30,427 nucleotides of DNA from Perkinsus olseni (Eukaryota; Perkinsozoa; Perkinsida; Perkinsidae), in assembly GCA_013115135.1 (NCBI GenBank), contig JABANP010000589.1:1-30427 (forward strand), given 5' to 3'. Made by a program: the position numbers and the translations under genes. The first letter of the stretch is position 1. Every line of letters begins with the position of its first letter. Below, piece after piece: positions 18,351-27,617 of this stretch. The notes beneath the pieces were generated by a model that made no database searches, had not been told where the DNA came from, and worked only from the letters and a program-made list of their open reading frames with translations.

Positions 18351-19256
18351 ATGAGAGCCTTGCTCACCACCCTTGCCATGCATGCCCGCGCAGCTTGTAC
18401 TACTCGAGAAAGACTTCCGGGCAACATTATACTGACTGCTGTTCACCTTCCGTTGGCCAGTAATGGTGGAGCGCAGACTGAGGCACAGACTGAGTCGCCG
18501 ACAGAGTCGCCAATCGAGCAGAAGCTGTCGACTATCTCTTGTGAAGCCCAGACTATAGCTGATATGGAACTTGAAGATGGGTTCGTTACTGCGACTCTTG
18601 AGGTCTATTCACCTCATGAATTGGTCAAAGTTGAAGGGTTATTGGATACTGGTGCGTCGGTTGGGTTTATTCGCGAAGACTTTGCTGAGTCATTGGTATC
18701 CCGTGGTGCTGGTAGTATAGTGAACACTCCGTCCAAGGTGAGGGTTAAGCTTGCTGATGGTACGGTGCGTTATATGGACAAAGCGTGGAAATGCTTTGTT
18801 AAGCAGATTTCCAAGCAGGGTCATATTGTTTGGAAGCTACTTACATTTATCCTAATGGGTGGTATTGGTAAGCCTGGTATCATCATTGGGAGAAACCAGT
18901 TCAAGATCCTCGGGTTTGCTGTCACTTGGTCGGTGCTGTGTAATGATGAGCAACGCTGTGTTGTTGATGACGAACAAGCTGAGAAGATGGCTACTGGACA
19001 CCCGACTACTCCAGTCCGTCCTGTGATTGTTTGTCAGTCTTTGGATCCGTATCTGAAGACTACTGAGTGTGATATTCTGCGTATCTCGGATATTGTCCTG
19101 AGATGGCGTCAGATGAGAGACTGTGATCAACCATACCTGGGACTCGAACGGCTATCAACAACAACTCAGTGCGTGCTTCCGAAGTCACTTCGGTCCCCGT
19201 GTATCGATCACCGACGTCCAGTGCTCTTGCATTGGAAATTCAAGCGTGAAGCATAA
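18351..19256 (+). CDS. Retropepsin-like aspartic protease ORF, retrotransposon remnant
   Basis: 301 codons from an ATG. Residues 97-108 (GLLDTGASVGFI) carry the retropepsin catalytic DTG motif with its hydrophobic lead-in and trailing S/A residues. A beta-rich region with LADGTVR follows at 134-140 and the second conserved stretch GIIIGRNQFKILGF at 176-189, matching the I-I/L-G motif before the active-site helix. Before the protease is a Glu/Thr-rich linker (AQTEAQTESPTESP). No zinc knuckle, reverse transcriptase or integrase follows: from about 19100 the frame loses character and at 19257 family X sequence begins. It is either a truncated Ty3-type element or a domesticated protease. Confidence 0.75.
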   Translation: MRALLTTLAMHARAACTTRERLPGNIILTAVHLPLASNGGAQTEAQTESPTESPIEQKLSTISCEAQTIADMELEDGFVTATLEVYSPHELVKVEGLLDTGASVGFIREDFAESLVSRGAGSIVNTPSKVRVKLADGTVRYMDKAWKCFVKQISKQGHIVWKLLTFILMGGIGKPGIIIGRNQFKILGFAVTWSVLCNDEQRCVVDDEQAEKMATGHPTTPVRPVIVCQSLDPYLKTTECDILRISDIVLRWRQMRDCDQPYLGLERLSTTTQCVLPKSLRSPCIDHRRPVLLHWKFKREA

Positions 19257-19481
19257 AATTTCAACTTATCGGATGATTCTTACCGTCTTCCTGGATCGTC
19301 GACCCTGGGAAGACTTTAGGCAAGCCCATCCATCACTCAGCGGAAGAGTGCAACAGCGGCGATGGACTCAAAGGACTCGAAAGGTTCTGACCCGTTAATA
19401 TCGCCTTCAACCATATGGTGTATTTGATATCTCCAGGCTGCTTTCCATCGTTGCTCCTACTTGAACGGCTAAATTATTTAG

Positions 19482-19510
19482 GCAAGTCGCGGAGCGGCTC
19501 CGCGACTTGC
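19482..19510. repeat. Perfect palindrome, 14-bp arms, 1-base centre
   Basis: GCAAGTCGCGGAGC (19482-19495), G, GCTCCGCGACTTGC (19497-19510), inside the insertion in copy X3 and absent from X1. Confidence 0.92.
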
Positions 19511-19543
19511 TTAAAAAATTTTCGAAGGGTGTGTGAAATGACG

Positions 19544-19690
19544 GTGTACGAGCATTATGTGTACGAGTGTTATGTGTACGAACATTATGTGTACGAACAT
19601 TATGTGTACGAACATTATGTGTACGAACATTATGTGTACGAGCATTATGTGTACGAACATTATGTGTACGAACATTATGTGTACGACTTT
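19544..19690. repeat. 15-bp minisatellite, nine full units
   Basis: Units of GTGTACGAACATTAT start at 19544 and every 15 bases to 19664. Variants GAGCATTAT (twice) and GAGTGTTAT (once) occur, then a degenerate tenth unit. Because 15 is a multiple of three, all frames stay open. The plus strand would read (VYEHY)n. No start context or leader supports translation. Confidence 0.95.
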
Positions 19691-20687
19691 TTCGCGTTCG
19701 AGTTTTACATGTACTGCTCGTACAGTGCGAGCTTTCGCTCGTAACATTACTTCACCAGAGTGGCTCCTGGCCGAGCCTTCAGAGTAGAGGGACAGCTGGT
19801 TGGTGTCAGCTCAACCTTTCACATTGTATTTCTCGTTGCTAGCCTTCTCTCCATTGGGTAAGCAAACTTAAATCCTTGATGGGATCTCGGTATTAGAATT
19901 TCCTCCGGATCTTTCCTCGTAGTTGATATCCCTGCCACCCGGATTCCACCAAGTGTACAAGCCTTCCCCGTAAGCGTCTAGGTTGGCACTACCACTGATA
20001 TTCAGTGAAAACACCTTAATCGACGTGACCTCGGGGCCATCAGCCATCGTGTTGAAGTTCAAATCAACTGCAGCTCCAAATATGCAGGGGTGTAAATGTA
20101 GGTATGCTGCGCTTAAGATCTACCCATAGGCTATAATGCAGGGTATCGATCATGCTATGGGCGCCGGCACAATGAAGAGACAACGGAGCGGAGATCGGAA
20201 GATTCTTTTTAAGAATTTCTTTACTGTTGTTTCACCCTCAGTAAAACTTATGGCCTTCCTTGCACAGGAAAAATCAACTAAATCGAATCTGGATGGACGA
20301 GCTGCACCTTTTGGTGACATGCCCATTTTATAATAACATTGTTATCATACTGGATGATGAGATGAATACCAAGGCTGGCGTTTACTAGGAACAGCTCGGA
20401 TCAACTACTCATAACACAACAACGGCAACGTTGGTGAGCAGGAAAAAGTGGGTCTACCGGATGATTTATCGACCAACACGGGTTCTGCTCATGACAGTTA
20501 TTGACATATCGAAGTCTATCTAAGTCAATGATGTTCACCAGATAAGAGAATCTCGAAAAATGAGCTTTGTGACAAAGCCTGTCCGCGGATTGACGGTGTG
20601 TACATGAGAAAATGGATCAAGGTTGAGTTGAACCTGATGAGTTGCCGGCAATCTGAAACAGGTACGACCAGTTATACCAATCAGTAC

Positions 20688-21545
20688 TTAAGATGTGCGG
20701 TAAGCACGATCGGTAATGTAGTTGCCGGTAACGAAGATCGCGTCGGGGGAGGCGAACCTCACAGTATTCCACTTCGTTACGGCGTAATACTCCTCAGGAA
20801 GATTAGAGCAGTTCTCCTTGAGGTTGGTGACAAGATCGTCCAAAGTATGTGTATCCGTTGCCGTAACCTTGTAACCTTTGCCATTGCCCATTCCTACGAG
20901 CTTGAAGTGGTAGGCGGAAGTCCGAGTATTACTGCAAGAAAGTGCCATATGACAGGATCCGTCTTCCAGGACCCGTATATTCATACCGACTTCTTGTGAG
21001 TTTCCAGAGCCGGTCTTGAAAAGCCCTGGAACGTATGGGAGCCAGCGACGACGGAGTAGGAAACCGGCATATGCGTTACCATTCTCGTCGACTACGAAGG
21101 ACTCGAGGTCGTCTTGGTCGTATGTAGACAACGGACATGCAGCTCGTGCCCCAGCAAGCCAAGCATCGTGAGCCTTCCTTCCAGGGCCCGATTCCGGGAC
21201 TACATGGATGGACGCCGGGTCGCTTATATCTGGCTGAAGTGTGAACCAGGCACTTTGGTACGGATTTGAGGCACCGCACTCTATAAAAATCATACCAAGA
21301 CCGGTGTCATGGTCGGCGAGGAAGGTAATTTCGGTGAGGAAGTGCTCGTAGACGAATACATCAACATGTTTCTTGGTGCCAGGGGGGTTTATGATTGTGG
21401 GGCACGGAGAAGGTTTTGTGGTTGTGGGGCGCGGAGAAGGTTTTGTGGTTGTGGGGCATGGTGTAGCTTTGGTGGTGCGGCCCTTTCCACAGCCATTTGC
21501 CAGTACGACAATAAACGAGACGAGAATCATGAGACGGAGGGCCAT
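20688..21545 (-). CDS. Secreted protein with Thr/Pro-rich linker, 285 residues
   Basis: Uninterrupted frame from ATG (21545) to TAA (20688). Residues 1-18 (MALRLMILVSFIVVLANG) form a signal peptide. Residues 25-55 are a Thr/Pro/Lys linker with a 9-residue repeat (PTTTKPSPR/C), encoded by a 27-bp tandem repeat near 21392-21465. A globular domain follows with about seven cysteines, motifs such as CPLSTYDQDDLESFVVDENG and LEDGSCHMALSCSNT, and ends near NYITDRAYRTS. No intron is needed. I do not recognise the domain. The mucin-like linker suggests an extracellular or wall-associated protein. This is the most clearly intact single-exon gene in the window. Confidence 0.8.
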   Translation of the reverse strand: MALRLMILVSFIVVLANGCGKGRTTKATPCPTTTKPSPRPTTTKPSPCPTIINPPGTKKHVDVFVYEHFLTEITFLADHDTGLGMIFIECGASNPYQSAWFTLQPDISDPASIHVVPESGPGRKAHDAWLAGARAACPLSTYDQDDLESFVVDENGNAYAGFLLRRRWLPYVPGLFKTGSGNSQEVGMNIRVLEDGSCHMALSCSNTRTSAYHFKLVGMGNGKGYKVTATDTHTLDDLVTNLKENCSNLPEEYYAVTKWNTVRFASPDAIFVTGNYITDRAYRTS

Positions 21546-21839
21546 TATTAGTGAGTAGATAAGAAAACCTATAAGAGGTGTCGAAAGGAAAGGGCGTCGC
21601 TGATATGTTCTGAGTCGAAGCTGTCATTATCTTGCCTGCTATCCTGATGTCAGAGAGGTAGTCATCATAGCCAACCTCCTTAAAGATGGACGTATGAATT
21701 CAACTCCAATGCTAGGAAGAAGGGAAGCAACTGAAACACTGAACTATTTCCCTGTCCCGCCCACAATGAACAACGGACAGCCGTCACGGTCACACTTCAC
21801 ACATATTTGTTCGCGCGCGCACGCACGAATCTCGCTCAC

Positions 21840-22080
21840 CCATTACATCTAACCTCAGGAGACTTAAAGGAAGTTTAGGGTATTTACCTAGAAAACAGGC
21901 GTTGGAGGTTAGGTTCCTCACCTTAAGGAGGCCCCTTAGGGCGCCCAACTTAGGGGGACCTCGATCCTAGATAAGAAGCGTGCGCCCGAAACGGATATCA
22001 TCAACTGCTGATTAAGGAACAAGATTACTCATATGCCGGGATTGATCCGATAACCTTGCGGGAGTCGGCCTGAGCCACCA
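21840..22080. repeat. TTAAGG-rich, transposon-like segment with tRNA-like box
   Basis: 21850-21965 repeats motifs such as CCTTAAGGAGGCC and AGGAAGTTTAGGG, like the subterminal regions of the element at 16764-17732. On the reverse strand near 22037-22055 is GGATCAATCCCGGCA, one base from a B box, preceded by an A-box-like TTGGTGGCTCAGG. No matching terminal inverted repeat pair was found. Probably a decayed relative. Confidence 0.4.
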
Positions 22081-22187
22081 ACGACGGTGCCATATCGTCC
22101 AAAGGCTAGATGTTGAGGCACAATGTGCCTGGCACGTGCTACTACGGTAGTAGTACTACCATGATGGTACTCATGCTATCAATAGGT

Positions 22188-22283
22188 GAGAAGACGCAGA
22201 CAAATTCGGCCGAAGCCTTAGAGCAGAGAGACGTGATAGTTAAATCATGTATTGCTTGTGTTTAAGGACAGTTTCAATCTGAG
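22188..22283 (+). repeat. Dispersed repeat R, copy 1
   Basis: Shares AAGACGCAGA, CGAAGCCTTAGAGCAG, AGACGTGAT, TCATGTATTGCT and AGGACAGTTTCAA with 27280-27381 and 27618-27725, all in the same orientation. Confidence 0.75.
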
Positions 22284-22428
22284 TTATCAATAGGTTCTCA
22301 TCTAGGACTATATTGAAAACCATCTATTCACTGTGGACTATAGTGAACAGCTTGTTTCTAATAGACCCCATACCATGAGTATCATTATGATACTGTCAGC
22401 GGACGTGTCAGGACGTCACGTGAGCGAA

Positions 22429-22494
22429 GCATTTTCGACTTGCACACGACTTGCATGTGAGTCACGTGCAAGTCGTGTGCAAGTCGAAAAATGC
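22429..22494. repeat. Long imperfect palindrome, about 31-bp arms
   Basis: GCATTTTCGACTTGCACACG opens the left arm, and the right arm is its reverse complement with one substitution and one extra A. The centre is around 22461 with almost no loop. It could extrude as a cruciform. Confidence 0.9.
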
Positions 22495-22499
22495 ATTCA

Positions 22500-23005
22500 A
22501 AATGTATAAGATATCATGTATATGTATAATGTATGAGGGAGTTTTGAACCTACTCGATATCGTGTCAGCGGATAGGGATTGGAGGCGGAGCGAAGCGACG
22601 CCAGATCGGCTTTTTCTTAGATCGCCTAGCGCCCCTATAAAACGCGTGGACCTTCGCCCGACTCGATCGGCAAAACCGTGGGAGAGTGATCGGAGGTCGG
22701 AGCGATACCACGCGACGCGAAGCGGGTAATAGCGGCGTAAGGCTCTAGCACTCTCGTATGCGCAGATATCCTTTCTAGTTCTTTCCGTCGCGTATTACCC
22801 CATAACGGCGCAGTTGCATATCGAAATGTTACACTTGGCGCGCGCGAAATTCACTTCGCGCTCTCTACAACGACGAAACGGTCGATGAAACGGTTGATCG
22901 ATATATCAGTGAATTCCTCTCGTCAAAATTCACAAGCTGACCAACTTTGACATGTAAAAGCTTCGTACCAACAGAGATATCTCAATTTTAGCGATTTGCA
23001 TATCA
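22500..23005. other. CpG-rich then AT-richer spacer; TATA-like motif
   Basis: 22560-22740 is rich in CG dinucleotides and contains TATAAAA at 22636-22642, which could be a core promoter, but no convincing gene follows. Related 22-bp sequences with a GCATAT core occur at 22813-22834 and 22995-23016. Confidence 0.35.
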
Positions 23006-23010
23006 AAATG

Positions 23011-23223
23011 TCACACACTGTAGTTCACAGTAACATCCCTCTCGGAGCAAGTTGCGAGAATGCGTAGAAATACACGGTAGATGTCAGACGAACGCATGAA
23101 GTTAGGCTTGCTATCCTCCGTAATTGTCACACCATTACTCGCGCGAATGAAGAATTTGCCACCCTCTGGATCGCATTCGATTCCACTCAGATCAAGCTCG
23201 CCCCTCTCGGATAGTGTCTGCAT
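23011..23223 (-). CDS. Small ORF, 70 residues, downstream of the TerD gene
   Basis: ATG at 23223 begins MQTLSERGELDLSGIEC, then RASNGVTITEDSKPNFM and ILATCSERDVTVNYSV, with a stop at 23011. Composition is protein-like and evenly charged. It lies 112 bp past the TerD stop on the same strand. The upstream reverse sequence ATCACATGCAG could also be a splice acceptor, so this may be a terminal exon of another gene. No recognised domain. Confidence 0.4.
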   Translation of the reverse strand: MQTLSERGELDLSGIECDPEGGKFFIRASNGVTITEDSKPNFMRSSDIYRVFLRILATCSERDVTVNYSV

Positions 23224-23335
23224 GTGATCCCGACTTTGACCGACTGATCAACACAACACCGGTGGCTCGGAAAAGGAACACGCTACGTTAATCTCCACGC
23301 GATCAGTACAAAATGTGGTACAAAAATCTCAGCAA

Positions 23336-25157
23336 TCACATTATAGTGCAGCATTGGTTTTGTGAATTCATACGCTGTATATAAGCTTGCTGTGAGCCTT
23401 GAAGGTTCGGCCGTTGACCAGCATACGCTTGCTGTTGAGGCTGATAGATCTGAATGAAGGAACGGTCAGCGAAAATTGCTAAGTAACACGCAAGAAAACC
23501 AGCAAAATCACATTGAAGTGACGAAGGCACAGAGCGAGAGGGATGACGGTCAAACAACCAACGTAGAACAACCACAGTCCGACAACAATACAGCGGGGAA
23601 CTGTATCGCTAACGAGCTATCTGCCAGTTATCCTTCTCAATACAAGAACGCAGCATCACCAGACGACGAGAGCTTGTTGTGCACCCGAGTGATCGATTCG
23701 TCCGAGGATCTTCCAGAGGCTTTGAGTTGCATCTAGGCTTCATCACAAGGCGAGCAATTGAATTTTTTATTGACATCTCCGTGCTCACTAAGTCTATGAA
23801 ACGTGCAATACTCTCTATGAGCTCACTTGAGGATTGCCGGCAGCTCCCTGCGATGGCGGTGCCCCCGCGAAGTTGAGGGTCATCTGACTGCCTAGGAACT
23901 GCCCCGTTGGGGTCTGCACTAAAAGCTGGAGGTCCGGTACCGTATCCTTCCATATCGTTCCCTGAGCTACGGAATAACAGAACAGTGAGGGCAGGGCAGC
24001 TCACTCTAGAAGATACGCCCAGGGCATGGAAGCCGAAGTTGCCTGTGAGATTCCTGGCCAACCGAGCGATGACGAGGGCGTTCTGCCGGCCAGCGTCGTT
24101 CAGTCGATATCGACACAGCTCGGCGCCGGTACCTAGGAGAAGTGAGTTGATGGCAGAACGCAGAAGAATATCCTTGGGGTGATGAAATACTCAGTAGACA
24201 CATCGTGACGATGACAGGAGAGGGCAATGGTGCCTCCGAGCAGCAAAAAGGTTGGAGAGATGGCTCGCTGGGTGACACGCACGAGCAGCGCTGGGAACAA
24301 ATTGATCCTGAACTGTCAATCTTCGGTAGATAAAACGTCGAGAAGGGAAATTTTACTACGCCAACAGCCACGCTGGATTCAGACCCGCAGATGACTCCTC
24401 ACACATCGCAAAAAATGAGATTTTTTTTTCGAGTTTCGCCGGGAAATCGCAATGAGTAATTACGATGAAGTTATTATTACTTGCATCCACAACTCTGCAA
24501 TATGGGTTGGCTACTTGTGCAAAGGTCACACCGCGCCTGAAAAAAGATACTTCGCGCGCACAGCGAAGAATTTGACTCACGTATAGATATTGATGACGAA
24601 GAAGATATTGTAAACTGTTGGGCCGAACTGATCCATATGTAAAATAACCTGTTCATCATCACCACTGCCCTCGCCAGTCAGATTATCACCCGTATGAACG
24701 ACGGCACCTGTGAAGCAATGACGGGCAGGGCGGGTCAGCAGGAGCCTTACCGACTGCACTGTGCCGCCTCTCACTGCGAAGATTCCCGAAGAACACAGTC
24801 TCTAGAACTTCACCTAATCATGAAAAAATTGCCACGGTTATTCTAGAAATTTACTCCGGAAAAGAATCTCAAATTTTGCTCCCGAGGCGGAACCGCGAGT
24901 ATTGCCCACCTGACTTGTCCATCAGCACACAGCTCACATCAAGGTCCACTTGACCGAATGTAGTATCCCATCCGAGGCCGCAGACGATTTGCTGAGTCTG
25001 AAAGAGCACGGGCAATCGGGTCCCGAGCGGGATGACTCGAGAAATAATTCTGGCAGCCGAAACCGCTCTACTTTAGTCAACACTCGCGACCGTTCATCCA
25101 CGGTTTTACGCAACTACACGCGCCGCGAGACGATATCGAATACTACGAGGGAGGCAT
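23336..25157 (-). CDS. TerD-domain protein with C-terminal CaaX box, 8 exons
   Basis: Exons on the reverse strand: 25157-25147, 25067-24910, 24813-24775, 24707-24581, 24536-24481, 24132-24005, 23961-23827 and 23449-23336. All junctions are GT-AG and phase-compatible, giving 255 residues. TerD hallmarks appear in order: VCGLGWDTTFGQVDLDVSC (32-50), VFFGNLRS (63-70), VVHTGDNLTGEGSGDDEQV (72-90; acidic calcium-binding motif), FVINIY, FAQVANPYCRVVDAS, TGAELCRYRL and FHALGVSSR. A Gln/Pro-rich tail ends in NQCCTIM, a CaaX-type prenylation signal whose final Met favours farnesylation. TerD domains occur in bacterial tellurite/stress proteins and some protists, so a membrane-tethered stress or calcium-responsive role is inferred. 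Least certain are the 11-nt first exon and the 377-bp last intron. Confidence 0.85.
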
Positions 25158-25182
25158 TCCAAAGGTGATACCCGCGGCCCGA

Positions 25183-25400
25183 ATAACCTGGCATGCCCCT
25201 TGTCACTACGAGAATAAACGTCCGAGTGACCGCGAGGCAGCTGCTGCAGGGTTTTCGGGTTCGTAGCATCTAGAGAATTCGACGACTCGCAGTTACCGCC
25301 AACTGGCAATCGAAGGCGAACCGTATTTCGTGCGCGCTACAACCTGGCTCAATCTTATCGATCGCTGCTAGAGCAAGCAATTTCGACTCGCCGCAGTTTT
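25183..25400 (-). repeat. Dispersed repeat at the TerD 5' flank
   Basis: Reverse complement of 4935-5170. It begins about 25 bp upstream of the proposed TerD start codon, so it may supply the promoter or represent an insertion there. No coding is conserved between the copies. Confidence 0.75.
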
Positions 25401-26090
25401 GTCACTCAGTCATGGCAACTGCTGAGATATCCTCGGGTGACCACCGTAACCACTTCATTTCTAGCATTCAGCGATATAAGAATAAATCAAGCTCAACTCA
25501 CCGGCAGGCCTACCAACTTTTCACGAAATCACGATAGGCGCTCTTAATGAGTGACCGACCAGGCGATAGAAGCGTTCCTTATACATCGTGCTATACATGG
25601 TACGATCGCCAGGCCTCTCAACACAAAGGGCTACTACTGATTCATTTTTCACATATTCTAATCCGCACAGGCGGCATAAAACACCTCCAAATTATTCGCA
25701 TACTTGACGACGAGCTTTTAATCGCCGACAAGTGAAACACCTCCTTTCCAACAATATTTTCAGCGGATGAGAATACACAGTCAACCAAGCCCTGGGTACT
25801 ACATTCCTGCCGAAATCAAAGACGTTTCCCTTTTGCATTTGGAAGTTGACAGCGCATACCGCATTTTGCCCAGATGCTGCAGCACTCGGAATGTACCGCC
25901 GTACGACCTGATCAACATATCTAATCACGGGCACGTAAAATTCCAGAAAAAATGAAACGGTGAAAACAGCTCGATTCGAACTGAGAGCGCTAGCAACTTG
26001 AAAACTACCGAGAAAATGAATGTCACACAATCGAAGAGATCGTACCCGCGTCAACGAGGGCAGCACATCCATAAAGTGTTGACCGTCGCA
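25401..26090 (-). other. Possible downstream exons of the second TerD gene
   Basis: The reverse strand has an open frame (26195-25692) with protein-like parts, for example SDPCDGQHFMDVLPSL after a possible acceptor (GATGCTCTCAG), and YIPSAAASGQNAVCAVNF further on. It could form the C-terminal part of the upstream TerD-like gene, but I could not find one clearly best splice model. Confidence 0.3.
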
Positions 26091-26094
26091 TGGG

Positions 26095-27524
26095 TCACTG
26101 AGAGCATCGAAAGCGAAACCACCAGCATACGAACCTGCAATTACTGTCACTTGAGACATAAGAAATTGCTTCATTACGCGAGAAGGCTCCCACAATGAGG
26201 GCTCGGAATTTGCCGTATTGATTCATGACCGTCTGGAAGACCTGAAGAGACGCACTTCTGCGCTGACGGGCCGTGGCTGAGCTCACCGGAGTCCGGCTGG
26301 TCTCGTCGGTGACCACTACGGTACCACTTTTGACTTGGCCGAGGGAGCCACCGGTGTAACAAAAAACGGCGACGATTATCAATGGAACGTTTTGGGGCAT
26401 CTTAGCACTGAATAGAAAAGATCGGGTCACGATCAATGAAGCGTGAAACCACTGCGTGGGGCGAAGAAATTGTATGATGATAGTTAGTGGGCTAGATGAT
26501 ACGAGTTACGCTTTTGTTGGTATGGCATTCCTTGTTCAATGCTCTCTTGGTAAACTGCAATATTCACGAAATTTGATACTCGAAGATGAAAAAGTTGAGA
26601 GCACTCGAAGCAGAAAATTCTCGCATACACGTTTCCATCTTTCATCCGTCGAGAGAAGAAACAACTGTTACGGTTCGTTCCGCAGCCATTCGAGTGTGAT
26701 TACAATTAGCAAGTTCACGACAAAGTCCAGGATGCAACCTTACAGATTCAGAGTCACTTTCTCATCGACACCATCCGTCCGGCCGTCCAGTTCGTCTCCG
26801 GAATGCACCAGAGCCTTGCCAAGGGCTTTCAAATTGTTATAGTAAGCGCAATCGACGATGACACCTGAGAGGTAAACCGTGATAGTAACGACCTCTTCTC
26901 GAGTATTTTTGCCACGATCGGTGTAGTGTTGCGAAAGTGGGGATTCCTCACTCAATGCCACTTGCCGATTCCGACTATGATTATGGACCGGTGGGAACGC
27001 TCAGGGAACCGACATGGGAGCCCATCACCAACCCAAAATTTACTTTTCACCCAGAAAAAAAATCCGACTTCGTGATAAAAAAATCACTTGACGTTCAATA
27101 AACTGTTTCGAAATCTCAGAGAGATAGCGATTTCAGAACTGGGTTCCTGAACACTGTTACTGCCTGCTAGTGCAGCTTTAAAGGAACGGTGTCACTGCCA
27201 CATGCCGAGTCTGTACTCTAGAGTGCGCCGCTGACGATGCAAATTGTAAAACAGCTGCTCGGGCCAAGGCTGAAAGAGACCCCGGGATCAGCCGCGAGGA
27301 TGGTGGAAGACGCAGAAGAAGATGGTCGAAGCCTTAAAGCAGTAAAGTCATGTATTGCTCGTTATTAAGGACAGTTTCAACCGACGATGCGGATTGAACC
27401 AAGGAGCATTACCTCTATTGTCAACAGCAATGGCCTGTATGTCGACGTCGATAGGCTGACCGCCGACGAAGTCCCAGAGGACTCCGACTGAGTAGGTACT
27501 GTTAGGTGAGAGGGGAATGGACAT
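26095..27524 (-). CDS. Second TerD-domain protein, divergent
   Basis: Reverse-strand exons: 27524-27413 (MSIPLSPNSTYSVGVLWDF to AVDNRG), 26864-26744 (VIVDCAYYNNLKALGKALVH to VTLN) and from 26407 (LAKMPQNVPLIIVAVFCYTG, QVKSGTVVVTDE, YGKFRALIVGAFSR), all phase-compatible, 181 residues if read to the stop at 26095. The order matches TerD: GVLWD, YYNNLK, VHSGDELDG, FCYTGGSLGQV. The acidic motif is altered (SGDELDGRTDGVDEK instead of TGDNLTGEGSGDDEQ). The ATG at 27524 overlaps a good acceptor (CTCACCTAACAG), so an upstream first exon may exist. C-terminal exons are unresolved. Introns of 548 and 336 bp are long for this window. The larger holds a copy of repeat R. Confidence 0.65.
27280..27381 (+). 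repeat. Dispersed repeat R, copy 2
   Basis: Lies entirely or mostly within the first proposed intron of the divergent TerD gene. GGAAGACGCAGAAGAAG and TCATGTATTGCTCGTTAT are shared with copy 3. Confidence 0.75.
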
Positions 27525-27617
27525 ATGCAAGTCAACTACTAAGCCGCTTTTTTTAGAATATTTGCAAAAAAAAACAGCAACTGGAGCAAGCGTCCGAGAA
27601 CTGGCAACTGGGACGCT

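Larger units (their letters stand above)
19257..20070 (-). pseudogene. Family X gene, interrupted copy (X3)
   Basis: DNA similarity to 2205-2840 starts at TTCAACTTATCGGATGA (19260) and resumes after an insertion of roughly 270 bp (about 19470-19745). The reverse frame keeps LNISGSANLDAYGEGLY and TWWNPGGRDINYEERSGG but has a TAA right after IPSRI where copy X1 reads IYPCLPEG. The insertion contains a 29-bp palindrome and a 15-bp minisatellite. It is clearly dead as a protein gene. It abuts the retropepsin ORF. Confidence 0.7.

Noticed and set aside
19138..19151. Possible retrotransposon primer-binding site (TGGGACTCGAACGG) after the protease
   Set aside because: It lacks the acceptor-stem complement expected between TGG and the T-arm portion. 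More likely a chance B-box complement.
19415..19842. Three overlapping open frames and one reverse frame across the minisatellite
   Set aside because: A 15-bp repeat without stops keeps all frames open. There is no leader or conserved flank.
23476..23736. Plus-strand frame rich in Asn, Gln and Ser
   Set aside because: It falls in the 377-bp last intron of the TerD gene on the other strand and has no leader or paralogue. A nested gene cannot be fully excluded.
24006..24371. Reverse open frame of 121 codons, and other readings of 24140-24480
   Set aside because: Mostly intronic: joining 24481 to 24132 gives a clean TerD reading (RVVDAS then TGAELCRYRL), so the frame is a shadow.
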